Source: CAYJPV01 sp964372095 | GTDB lineage: Bacteria; Acidobacteriota; Vicinamibacteria; Vicinamibacterales; JAKQTR01 | Assembly: GCA_964372095.1 (NCBI GenBank) | Contig: CAYJPV010000020.1 | Span: 39,776-103,775, forward strand | Reading direction: 5' to 3' | DNA: 64,000 nt | Part shown: one piece after another, positions 25,556 to 33,199 of the stretch | How positions within the stretch are numbered: the stretch's first letter is position 1 | Layout: each line of letters begins with the position of its first letter | Notes under the pieces: generated by a model | Database searches by the model: none | Told to the model about the DNA's origin: nothing | The model's input: the letters and a program-made list of their open reading frames with translations, nothing else | Program-made: the position numbers and the translations under genes

Positions 25556-27449
25556 GCCCGACTTCATCTTCACGACCGGGAGCGGGACGTGTCCCGTCAC
25601 GGTGGCGCGGGAGCTCACGCCGGACCTGGCCGAGCAGGCCGAGCGCGCGGCGAACGCCTGGATCAAGACGCTGCGCACGCAGCACGTCGACGGCGTGCCC
25701 CTCCGCGATCGGTTCAGGTACCGGGGCGATTCACTGTGGTGGTTTGCGGAGCTGTACCTGCACAAGATGCAGGTGATCAACGCCATTCACCGCGCCGTGC
25801 TGGCCATCGACGCGGCCCTGGCACGCGAGCAGCCCTCCGCCGTGCGCGTCGTGACGCGCGATCCGGTCGCCCGCCGCGTGGCCGCGGAACTCTGCCGCCA
25901 GCGCACGATCCGGTGCGACGGCGGGCCCGGTGGTCCGCGTTATCGCGAACGCCTGGCCATCGTGGCCCGCGCGCACTATTACGTGTGGCGGGCACGGCTG
26001 GCCGCACTGGGCGCGCGCGAGCGGCAGCCCCGGGCGGGAACCGCCGTCACGGCATTCGTCCACGCGGCGTTCTGGAAGGGCGGCACGACGGAACAGTACG
26101 TCGGCCCCGTGCTTCGTGAGCTGGGCGCACGTCTGGCCGGACACGGCATGGTATCGGTCGGGCTCGGGCCGCGCACGAGTTACCGGGCACGGACGTGGCG
26201 GCGGCGCCTGGCCGATGCGGGGAGCTTGGTCGCCGACGGCCAGCCGGCGGACTCCATCGACACATTCGCCCCGCCGGCGCGGCTGCGCGAGTCGCAGGCG
26301 CTCTGGCGGACGCGCCGCGACATGCTGGCGTCGCTGCGCGGAAGCACGGACGTCCGCCAGGCCGCGATTATCCGCGGCTGCGACACGTGGACGCTGATCG
26401 AGCCGCTGTTGCGGGGCATCGCGTACCTGCAGTTCCCGTGGTCCGCCCACGTCATGGATCAGCTCGGCGCCGCCCTCGATGCCACGCGTCCGCGCGTGGC
26501 CGTCACCTATGCCGAGGCCGGAGGGTGGGGCCGCGCGCTCGTGCTCGAAGCGCGCCGGCGGTCCATTCCGACCGTCGGCCTGCAGCACGGGTTCATCTAC
26601 CGCCACTGGATGAACTACCACCACGAGGCGGACGAGGTGGCCCCATCGCGGAGCCACGCGGGCGACGCCGGGTTCCCGGCCCCGACGTTGACGCTGCTGT
26701 ACGATCAGCTCGCGGCGGACCACCTGATGCGCGCGGGGCACTTCCGGCCTGACCAGCTGCGCGTCACCGGGAGCCCCCGGCTGGACGAACTCGCGGCCGC
26801 CGCACGCACGCTCTCGGAGGCCGACCTGGTCCGTGCCCGCCGTGACGCGGGCGTCCCGGACGGGCGGCGGCTCGTGCTGGTGGCGGCGAAGTTCACGCAG
26901 ATCGCCGGCGTGTTCCCGGCGCTGGTCGCCGCGCTGACCGACGTACCCGGCGCCCACGTGGTCGTGAAGTGCCATCCGTCGGAGGGACCCGAGGTCTACC
27001 TGGCGGCCGCCGGTGGCAGTCCGCTGGTGACGATTGCGCCGGCGACACTCGGGCTTGCGGTGCTCACGAAGGCCTCCGACGTGCTCGTCACCGTCAACTC
27101 GACGGCTGCGATTGAAGCCATGGTTCTGGGCGTCCCGACGCTCGTGCTGGCACTGCCCAACAACCTGAGCCCCTTCGTCGACGCGGGCGTCATGGACGGC
27201 GTGGCCGCGGACGGGGACATTGCCGCCGCGCTGCGGGCCGTGCTCGACACCGGCGCGCGGCGCGACGCCTGGCGGGCGCGTGCCGCCGCGTTCATGCGGC
27301 AGGCAGGCATCTCCGCCGACGGCCAGGCCGTCCGCCGCGCGGTGGACGCTATTCTGGGGATTGGGGATTGGGGATTGGGGGTTGGGGAAGACAAGGGCTG
27401 TTCCCCAATCCCCAACCCCCAACCCCCAGTCCCCATCCCCCTGCTATGA
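25542..27449 (+). CDS. GT-B-type surface-polysaccharide glycosyltransferase (CDP-glycerol-transferase-like), repeat-extended C-terminus
   Basis: Protein of 635 residues from an ATG overlapping the previous gene by 14 bases. The second half reads like a GT-B transferase of the CDP-glycerol/capsule type: LQHGFIYRHWMNYHHE, TGSPRLDEL, VVVKCHPSEGPEVY, and VTVNSTAAIEAMVLGVPTLVL. The N-terminal half (to about residue 230) is not recognised. The last 30 or so residues (from ILGIGDWGLGVGEDKG) are encoded by a GGGGATT heptamer array and its inverted copy, so they look like an accidental tail and not part of the fold. The stop overlaps the next ATG. The exact substrate is not predictable. Confidence 0.6.
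   Translation: MPVPEPDFIFTTGSGTCPVTVARELTPDLAEQAERAANAWIKTLRTQHVDGVPLRDRFRYRGDSLWWFAELYLHKMQVINAIHRAVLAIDAALAREQPSAVRVVTRDPVARRVAAELCRQRTIRCDGGPGGPRYRERLAIVARAHYYVWRARLAALGARERQPRAGTAVTAFVHAAFWKGGTTEQYVGPVLRELGARLAGHGMVSVGLGPRTSYRARTWRRRLADAGSLVADGQPADSIDTFAPPARLRESQALWRTRRDMLASLRGSTDVRQAAIIRGCDTWTLIEPLLRGIAYLQFPWSAHVMDQLGAALDATRPRVAVTYAEAGGWGRALVLEARRRSIPTVGLQHGFIYRHWMNYHHEADEVAPSRSHAGDAGFPAPTLTLLYDQLAADHLMRAGHFRPDQLRVTGSPRLDELAAAARTLSEADLVRARRDAGVPDGRRLVLVAAKFTQIAGVFPALVAALTDVPGAHVVVKCHPSEGPEVYLAAAGGSPLVTIAPATLGLAVLTKASDVLVTVNSTAAIEAMVLGVPTLVLALPNNLSPFVDAGVMDGVAADGDIAAALRAVLDTGARRDAWRARAAAFMRQAGISADGQAVRRAVDAILGIGDWGLGVGEDKGCSPIPNPQPPVPIPLL
27356..27444. repeat. Inverted heptanucleotide arrays, units GGGGATT and CCCCAAC
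   Basis: Units GGGGATT x3, GGGGGTT and GGGGAAG (27356-27390) are followed by a 12-base spacer and then CCCCAAT, CCCCAAC x2, CCCCAGT and CCCCATC (27403-27437). The two halves are reverse complements, so they can form one long hairpin. The G-strand fits a G-quadruplex pattern. The whole array lies inside an open reading frame. These heptamers are close to the STRR1 repeats described in heterocystous cyanobacteria. Confidence 0.9.
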
Positions 27450-28411
27450 TGAAGCACGTGCCCCTAGGTGTGAGAAGACGCGCGCGTCGCGCGACCGAAC
27501 GGCTGCTGCTCAAACAGGCGAAGCCTGTCCGCCGCCTGCTGCTGGCGGCGGGCCGCGAACGCGCGCCGCGGCTGCCCGAGATCGTCCAGATCGAAGCGAC
27601 GAACATCTGCAACGCCAAGTGCACGTTCTGCCCGCGCGACGACATGGGCCGCAAACAGGGCATCATGTCCTGGGAGCTGTTCACCAAGATCGTCGACGAG
27701 TGCGCGGCGCTCGGCATCGGTCACGTGCGGATGCACAACTACGGCGAAGCGTTCGTCGACAAACGGCTGCCCGAGAAGATCGCGTACGCCAAGCAGAAAG
27801 GCATCGCCGAGGTCGGCGTCATCACCAACGGATCCCTGCTCGGCCCCGATGTCGCCCGCGCCATCGTCGAAGCGGGCCTCGATGCCATCAACATCAGCGT
27901 CGACGCGGCCGGCAAGGAGACGTTCGAGTCCACCCGCCTGGGCCTGAAGTACGACAAGGTGATGGCGAACATCGAGAACCTCGTGGAGGTCCGTCGCGAA
28001 CTCGGCCGGCGGCGGCCGAAGCTGATCCTCTCGTTCGTGCGTCAGGACAACTCCACCGAAGAGCAGGCGTTCATCGACAAGTGGTCGAAGATCGCCGACA
28101 AGGTCCACATCACCGAACTGCACAACTGGGCCGGCACCTTGGCGCGGCGCGCCGAGGTGAACTTCCCGTGTTACCGCCAGTGGCTGACCTTCACGGTCCT
28201 GTGGGACGGACGCGTCAGTCTGTGTTGCGCGGACTTCGACGGGCGCGTGCTCCTGGGCGATCTGACGGCATCGACCATTGCCGACGTGTGGAACGGCGAC
28301 GCGTATCGCCAGGTGCGGCGGGAGCAGCTGGAGTCGGGCGGCCCGTCGATCTGCCGGGGTTGTGACCTGCCCAAGAAAGACTCGCCGCTCTGGGTGCTGA
28401 AACTCGTGTGA
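27446..28411 (+). CDS. Radical SAM protein with SPASM-type C-terminus
   Basis: Enzyme of 321 residues with the radical SAM cluster motif CNAKCTFC (CxxxCxxC, about residues 49-56) preceded by QIEATNI. The SPASM-like auxiliary-cluster region has LCCADFDGRVLLGDL and a final CRGC pair. Members of this group occur in surface-glycan loci and can epimerise, dehydrate or otherwise modify sugars or peptides, but the reaction here cannot be inferred. The ATG overlaps the previous stop. The following GT2 gene starts in a GTGA overlap. Confidence 0.8.
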   Translation: MMKHVPLGVRRRARRATERLLLKQAKPVRRLLLAAGRERAPRLPEIVQIEATNICNAKCTFCPRDDMGRKQGIMSWELFTKIVDECAALGIGHVRMHNYGEAFVDKRLPEKIAYAKQKGIAEVGVITNGSLLGPDVARAIVEAGLDAINISVDAAGKETFESTRLGLKYDKVMANIENLVEVRRELGRRRPKLILSFVRQDNSTEEQAFIDKWSKIADKVHITELHNWAGTLARRAEVNFPCYRQWLTFTVLWDGRVSLCCADFDGRVLLGDLTASTIADVWNGDAYRQVRREQLESGGPSICRGCDLPKKDSPLWVLKLV

Positions 28412-29202
28412 GGCCCATCGTGACTACCGCCGCCGCGCCCGAACCGGATCTGTCAATCGTCGTGCCCACCTATAACGAGATCGAACGCCTCGAGGAGTTC
28501 GTGCGCACGGTGTGGCGCGTGGTCGACGACAGCCGGCTGGTGGTTGAACTGGTGGTGGTCGACGACAACTCGCCTGACGGCACCGGCGCGCTGGCGGATC
28601 GCCTGGCCACGGAACGGCCGATGGCCGTGGTGCACCGGGCGGGCAAGCTCGGCCTCGGCAGCGCGGTGATGGCCGGGTTCGGTGTCGCCCGCGGGCGGCT
28701 GCTCGGCGTCATGGATGCCGACCTCAGCCACCCGCCCGATCTGGTGCCGGTGCTGGTGGGGGCCATCCGCGAAGCCGGGACCGACGTCGTCATCGCCAGC
28801 CGGTACGTGCCGGGCGGCGGCACCAGGAACTGGCCGGTCTCGAGGGCGGTCATGTCGGCCACGGCGTGCGCGATGGCGCGGGTCCTGACGCCGGTGCGGG
28901 ACGCCGCCTCGGGGTTCTTCATCCTGCGCCGCGACGTCCTGCGTGACGTGCAGATCCAGGCCGCCGGCTTCAAGATCTGTCTCGAACTGCTCGTCCGGGG
29001 CTCAGCGACATCGGTCGCGGAAGTCCCCTATGTGTTCTCGGATCGCGCGGCCGGGCAGAGCAAGATGAGTTACCGCGAGGCCGTAGGGTACGTGGCTCAG
29101 CTCTGGCAGTTGTTCTGGTGGACACGGCGGGCGCACAAACCCCGCCTCACGCACCGGTCCTTCAGTCCTGCCGACGTGGCTCGTCTCCGTCGGACACCGT
29201 AA
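28408..29202 (+). CDS. Polyprenol-phosphate mannose synthase-like GT2 (DPM1 type)
   Basis: GT-A enzyme of 264 residues from a GTG overlapping the radical SAM stop. It has VVPTYNEIERL, VVDDNSPDGTG, the metal-binding VMDADLSHPP, ASRYVPGGG, and the C-terminal FSDRAAGQSKMS typical of DPM1. It is the fifth DPM-like GT2 in the window. It has no clear membrane helix apart from a hydrophobic stretch near residues 135-155. Its 3' end overlaps the convergent gene at 29162 by 41 bases. Confidence 0.86.
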   Translation: MRPIVTTAAAPEPDLSIVVPTYNEIERLEEFVRTVWRVVDDSRLVVELVVVDDNSPDGTGALADRLATERPMAVVHRAGKLGLGSAVMAGFGVARGRLLGVMDADLSHPPDLVPVLVGAIREAGTDVVIASRYVPGGGTRNWPVSRAVMSATACAMARVLTPVRDAASGFFILRRDVLRDVQIQAAGFKICLELLVRGSATSVAEVPYVFSDRAAGQSKMSYREAVGYVAQLWQLFWWTRRAHKPRLTHRSFSPADVARLRRTP

Positions 29203-30709
29203 CGACCGGGAGGCGCCGTCCGCCGGCCGCCTCCGGCGCGGGCACCGGCGGCGCCGCAGGTCCGGCGGGGCGTTCAGTCCGGCGCTGCAGCATCCGCAGC
29301 GCGGTGCGCACCACCAGCGACCCGCTCCCCAGCAGCAACTGAGCGATGTCGGCCCGATGCCGCAGCATCCACGACGGGCGCAGGTAGAACCGCCGCGTCG
29401 CCGTCCGGATGGCATTCATCACCACGGCTTCGTCCAGACCGTTCCCACGCAGGATGTAGTACGAGTACTCCATCTTCGTCCAGTCGTCGCTCGTGAGCAG
29501 GCCGTCGCGTTTGCAGCGGTCGTACATGGCCGTGCCGGGGTACGGCACGGCCGGGTAGAAGTTGGCGAAGTCCGGATCGATCTCCCGGGCGTATGCCGAC
29601 GTACGTTCGATGGACGTCAGCGTGTCTCCGGGATAGCCGAAGATGAAGAATGCGAACGACTGGATGCCGGCGTCCCGCAGGTTCCCGATGGCCGTGATGA
29701 TCTTCTGGCGTTCCAGCTTCTTCATCATGTCGCGGCGCGTATCGTCCGACTCGGATTCGATCCCGAGCGACAACATCCAGCAGCCGGACTGCTGCAGCCG
29801 CGCCACGAACTCGGGGTTCGTCAGGTTGTCGGCGCGCCCGTTGCCGAACCAGCGGATCTTGAGATCCCGCGCGATGAGCTCGTCGCAGAACCGCGCGAAC
29901 GCTTTCACGTTGAGCGTGACGGTGTCGCCCCACAGATAGAAATGGTCCACGCCGAACCGGCGTTTGCCTTCTTCGATCTCGTCGACCAGCGCCTTGGGAT
30001 CACGTTCGCGGAACGCGTGTCCCTGGTGCACGGGCGCCACGCAGAAGTCGCACGAATACGGGCACCCGCGGCTGGTCTCGACAATGAGGTAGCGGCGATT
30101 CTGAAGCGGAAGCGTGTACCGATCCAGGTGCAGCAGGTCCCACGCCGGGTACGGCATGGTGGCGAACCCGGCAAACGTGCCGCGCTCCCGGTGCGGCACG
30201 ATGCGGCCGTCGCGCCGGAACGAGAGACTCGGCACCGTCTCGGCCTGCTCCATCGACTCGAGCGCCACCAGAGCCAGCACGCCGTCTTCCGGCTCGCCGA
30301 CAATCAACCCGTCGAGATCCGGAGCCCGTTCCATCGATTCGAGCGGCACCGTCGACGCCTGCGGTCCGAACGATACGATTGGCGCGCCGAACGCCCGCTT
30401 CAGTTTGGCGACCTCCTGGACGTCGGCATCGAACGTGGGCGTGGAACTGCAGAACACCACCAGGGTTGGCACGAACCCCTCGTGCTCGAACCGCGCGATG
30501 AGCGCCTCGGCGGAGAGCCGTTCGGCCGTCAGATCGACCAGCCGCAGGTCGTGCTGGCGGTCGCGCAGCAAGGCGGCCAGCAGGGCCAGGGAGTAGGGGG
30601 GTTTCGTGGTGCCGAGCACCTCCTCCCGCTCCTGGCAGCGGCCCTGACGCGTGAACGCCACCCCGTTGACGAGCGGCGGATTGAGCAGAAGAATGCGACG
30701 GCCCAGCAT
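29162..30709 (-). CDS. B12-binding-domain radical SAM enzyme
   Basis: Enzyme of 515 residues. Residues 1-150 form a cobalamin-binding-like domain (begins RRILLLNPPLVNG; later VSFGPQASTVP and GEPEDGVL). It is followed by the radical SAM motif CPYSCDFC (about 203-210, in ETSRGCPYSCDFCVAP). Later come YLWGDTVTLN and the FGYPGDT segment common in the BchE/HpnP-like class. Such enzymes methylate or cyclise lipids, tetrapyrroles or glycans at unreactive carbons. The substrate is unknown; a polyprenoid or lipid is possible. A -10-like TACAAT lies at 30757-30752 on the minus strand. The last 45 residues are Pro/Ala-rich and probably disordered. Confidence 0.85.
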   Translation of the reverse strand: MLGRRILLLNPPLVNGVAFTRQGRCQEREEVLGTTKPPYSLALLAALLRDRQHDLRLVDLTAERLSAEALIARFEHEGFVPTLVVFCSSTPTFDADVQEVAKLKRAFGAPIVSFGPQASTVPLESMERAPDLDGLIVGEPEDGVLALVALESMEQAETVPSLSFRRDGRIVPHRERGTFAGFATMPYPAWDLLHLDRYTLPLQNRRYLIVETSRGCPYSCDFCVAPVHQGHAFRERDPKALVDEIEEGKRRFGVDHFYLWGDTVTLNVKAFARFCDELIARDLKIRWFGNGRADNLTNPEFVARLQQSGCWMLSLGIESESDDTRRDMMKKLERQKIITAIGNLRDAGIQSFAFFIFGYPGDTLTSIERTSAYAREIDPDFANFYPAVPYPGTAMYDRCKRDGLLTSDDWTKMEYSYYILRGNGLDEAVVMNAIRTATRRFYLRPSWMLRHRADIAQLLLGSGSLVVRTALRMLQRRTERPAGPAAPPVPAPEAAGGRRLPVVTVSDGDEPRRQD

Positions 30710-30840
30710 GGTGTCAGTGAATCCTTCAGTGTGTAAGGACGGTATCCGAGCATTGTAGCCTTGATTGTCGAGTTTTCGTCAGCGCCTCAGACTCCGGCCA
30801 GGTGCGGACGGATCTGCACGAAACTTCGCACTTTCGCACA

Positions 30841-30858
30841 TTGGCATGGCTTCTGCTT
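30841..30858 (+). promoter_or_regulatory. Sigma-54-like promoter
   Basis: The sequence TTGGCATGGCTTCTGCTT matches the sigma-54 consensus at nearly every position, with the invariant GG and GC dinucleotides exactly ten bases apart (-24/-12 geometry). Just upstream a TTCGCAC heptamer occurs twice (about 30824-30839). It points at the secreted repeat protein and would give a leader of about 120 bases. Transcription from such a site needs an enhancer-binding activator, which is not seen in this window. Confidence 0.6.
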
Positions 30859-30988
30859 ATGTTTTATGTGACGATAATCGACGGTGGCGGTCGAGGTGTG
30901 CACGCGAAGGGCTGTCCCGTTAGCTTCTTGCCGCCGATAAGTCAGGATGTCGATGAGCACCACCACATCCGGAGGTCACGTGGGAGTT

Positions 30989-33118
30989 ATGTATCAATTC
31001 CGTCGCAGCGCCGCGCTGGCGCTACTCGTCGCGGTCATCCTCGGGATGAACGCCCTTGATGCCCTTGGTCAGGAAGCACGGCTCGGAGCCACGGTCACCG
31101 TCTCCGATATCGCCGCAACCAAGCGTTTCTCCGGCGTGGCGTACGATCGCGCGAACGACGCCTACCTCGTGACGTGGGGTGTCATCAACCTCGGCGCACG
31201 TTTCGTCTCGGCCGACGGCACGCCGCTGGGAGCCCCCACACCGGTCAACATCAACGGCGCGGGCACGCAGGCCGGCGCCGTGGGTGTGGCCTGCGGCGAC
31301 TGGACCAACACGTGCCTGGTCGCGTGGGTCGAAGAGCGGCCCTCGCCCGCCATTGTCGGACGCCTCGTCCGTTACAGCGGCGGCGGCGTGGCGATGGTGA
31401 CAAATCCGTTCATCATCAGCCAGAACGGTGTAGCCAAGCATACGGAGTCGGACCCGGGCGTGGCCTATTCGGCGGCGTCGAACGAATTCATGGTGACCTG
31501 GGCGGAGTACTCCTCGGGAGGCGGCCCGGATGTCAAAGCCCAGCGTGTGTCTCCGGCGGGCGCTCCACTGGGCGCCACGATGCTCATTGCCGCCACGGGG
31601 TTGTGGGAAGGCCATCCGTCGGTCACCTACAACTCGGCACAGAACGAGTTCCTGATTGCGTACTACTACGAGACGGCCGGGGGCACGAATGCGGTGGGCG
31701 CCCAGCGCGTGGCTGCCGGCTCGGGCAATCTGATCGGCGCCGCATCGACGGTGGTCTTCAGCGGGTTCGATCAGTACCCCGAGGTCACGTACAATTCGGC
31801 AACCAACCAGTACCTGGTCACAACCTGGGGCATCGCTGGCAGCTGGGTCCTGCATGGCCGCCTGGTTGACGGAAACGGGCAACCGGTTGGCGGAGCCCTC
31901 GCGCTGGCCGCCGGCGGCGGCGGAGACGGCATCGGCGTGGGGTACAGCGCATCCAGCGGCCGGTATTTCTCCTCCCACCTGAGCATTCACAACGACGAGA
32001 TCTGGGGCGTCTCGGTCGGCGGGGACGGACTGCCCGGGACCCAGTTCCAGGTGACGGCAAGAGGTACGAGACTGGCCACGCAGCCCCACGTGGCGGGCAG
32101 CGCAGCCGCCCCGCGTTTCTTCGTCGCGGCATCCGACAACTTCAACAGCGTTATGGGTCAGCTGATCGGCCCGTCGGGAGCGGTGGTGACGCCAGCTCCG
32201 ACGCCGACACCAACGCCAACCCCGACGCCGACGCCGACGCCGACACCCACGCCGACGCCGAGCGCCTGCACGACACCCCAGCCGGCGGCTGGCTGGGTGT
32301 GCCAGACATCGACCGGCAACTGGCTGCCTCCGGGCAGCTCAGGCGGCGGCTCGGCGGCGTGCCCGTCGACGCAGCCCGGTCCGACCTGGACGTGTGACGC
32401 GGCGACCGGCAACTGGCTGCCCCCGGGCAGCTCCGGCGGTGGCGGCGGTTCGACATCGGCCTGCCCGTCCACGCAGCCGGGCCCGACGTGGGTCTGTGAC
32501 GCGGCAACCGGCAACTGGCTGCCCCCGGGCAGCTCCGGCGGTGGCAGTTCATCGTCTGCGTGCCCGTCGACGCAGCCGGGTCCGGGCTGGGTCTGCCAGG
32601 CGTCCACCGGCAACTGGCTGCCTCCGGGCAGCGCGGGTAGCGGTGGGTCGACGTCTGCCTGTCCGTCCACGCAGCCGGGTCCCACGTGGGTCTGCGACGC
32701 GGCCACCGGTAACTGGCTGCCTCCGGGCAGCGCCGGCAGCGGTGGTTCGACGTCCGCCTGCCCGACGGCGCAGCCGGGAGCGGGCTGGGTCTGCCAGGCC
32801 TCCACGGGCAACTGGCTGCCTCCGGGCAGCGCCGGCACCGGCGGCTCGACCTCGGCCTGCCCGACGGCGCAGCCGGGAGCGGGCTGGGTCTGCCAGGCCT
32901 CCACGGGCAACTGGCTGCCTCCAGGCAGCGCGGGCACCGGTGGCTCGACCTCTGCCTGCCCGACGACGCAGCCGGGAGCAGGCTGGGTCTGCCAGGCTTC
33001 CACCGGCAACTGGCTGCCTCCGGGCAGCCCGGGTGCGGGCCTCGCCTGCACGACGCCGCAGCCGGGCCCGACCTGGACGTGTGAAGCGTCCACGGGCAAC
33101 TGGCTGCCTCCTCGTTAG
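30989..33118 (+). CDS. Secreted protein: seven propeller-like motifs, Thr-Pro linker, nine Cys/Trp repeats
   Basis: Product of about 709 residues, not assignable to a named family. Residues 1-27 form a signal peptide ending ALG. Residues 28-395 contain seven spaced motifs of the type GVAYDRANDAYLVTWG (others: GVAYSAASNEFMVTWAE, EVTYNSATNQYLVTTWG), most followed by a QRV/RLV strand and an AGxPLGA turn, as expected of a seven-bladed beta-propeller. A (Thr-Pro)n linker spans about 401-427. Nine tandem repeats of about 33 residues follow, each with C-x10-C and TGNWLPP, joined by Gly/Ser linkers; the protein ends at the last repeat. Likely secreted or surface-exposed, perhaps adhesive or glycan-binding. 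A GTG at 30980 with GGAGG four bases upstream is an alternative start. Confidence 0.8.
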   Translation: MYQFRRSAALALLVAVILGMNALDALGQEARLGATVTVSDIAATKRFSGVAYDRANDAYLVTWGVINLGARFVSADGTPLGAPTPVNINGAGTQAGAVGVACGDWTNTCLVAWVEERPSPAIVGRLVRYSGGGVAMVTNPFIISQNGVAKHTESDPGVAYSAASNEFMVTWAEYSSGGGPDVKAQRVSPAGAPLGATMLIAATGLWEGHPSVTYNSAQNEFLIAYYYETAGGTNAVGAQRVAAGSGNLIGAASTVVFSGFDQYPEVTYNSATNQYLVTTWGIAGSWVLHGRLVDGNGQPVGGALALAAGGGGDGIGVGYSASSGRYFSSHLSIHNDEIWGVSVGGDGLPGTQFQVTARGTRLATQPHVAGSAAAPRFFVAASDNFNSVMGQLIGPSGAVVTPAPTPTPTPTPTPTPTPTPTPTPSACTTPQPAAGWVCQTSTGNWLPPGSSGGGSAACPSTQPGPTWTCDAATGNWLPPGSSGGGGGSTSACPSTQPGPTWVCDAATGNWLPPGSSGGGSSSSACPSTQPGPGWVCQASTGNWLPPGSAGSGGSTSACPSTQPGPTWVCDAATGNWLPPGSAGSGGSTSACPTAQPGAGWVCQASTGNWLPPGSAGTGGSTSACPTAQPGAGWVCQASTGNWLPPGSAGTGGSTSACPTTQPGAGWVCQASTGNWLPPGSPGAGLACTTPQPGPTWTCEASTGNWLPPR
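32271..33117 (+). repeat. Nine in-frame tandem repeats of about 100 bases
   Basis: Coding repeats of the secreted protein. Copies six and seven are almost identical at the nucleotide level, which points to recent unequal crossing-over or slippage. Copies one and nine are the most diverged. Repeat length is a multiple of three throughout, so copy number can change without a frameshift. Confidence 0.9.
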
Positions 33119-33144
33119 TTCGGAAGAGTACCCTTACGATCACG

Positions 33145-33190
33145 AAGGGGACGGCGGCAGGAATACCCTGCCGCCGTCCCCTTTCTGTTT
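33145..33190 (+). terminator. Intrinsic terminator after the secreted repeat protein
   Basis: A perfect 16-bp stem (arm AAGGGGACGGCGGCAG, 33145-33160), a 7-base loop and the matching arm (33168-33183) are followed by TCTGTTT. It lies 27 bases after the stop codon. The stem is symmetrical, so it may also stop transcription of the convergent GT-C gene on the other strand. Confidence 0.85.
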
Positions 33191-33199
33191 GCTGGCGCG

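Noticed and set aside
30870..30988. Leader of the secreted repeat protein as a riboswitch (GGCGG...CCGCC pairing possible).
   Set aside because: No conserved core of c-di-GMP, cobalamin or other riboswitch classes could be recognised by eye; only a generic stem is possible.
32271..33117. Regularly spaced near-identical repeats that could be mistaken for a CRISPR array.
   Set aside because: They are in frame within a secreted protein, the units differ mainly at silent or conservative sites, there are no unique spacers, and no cas genes are nearby.
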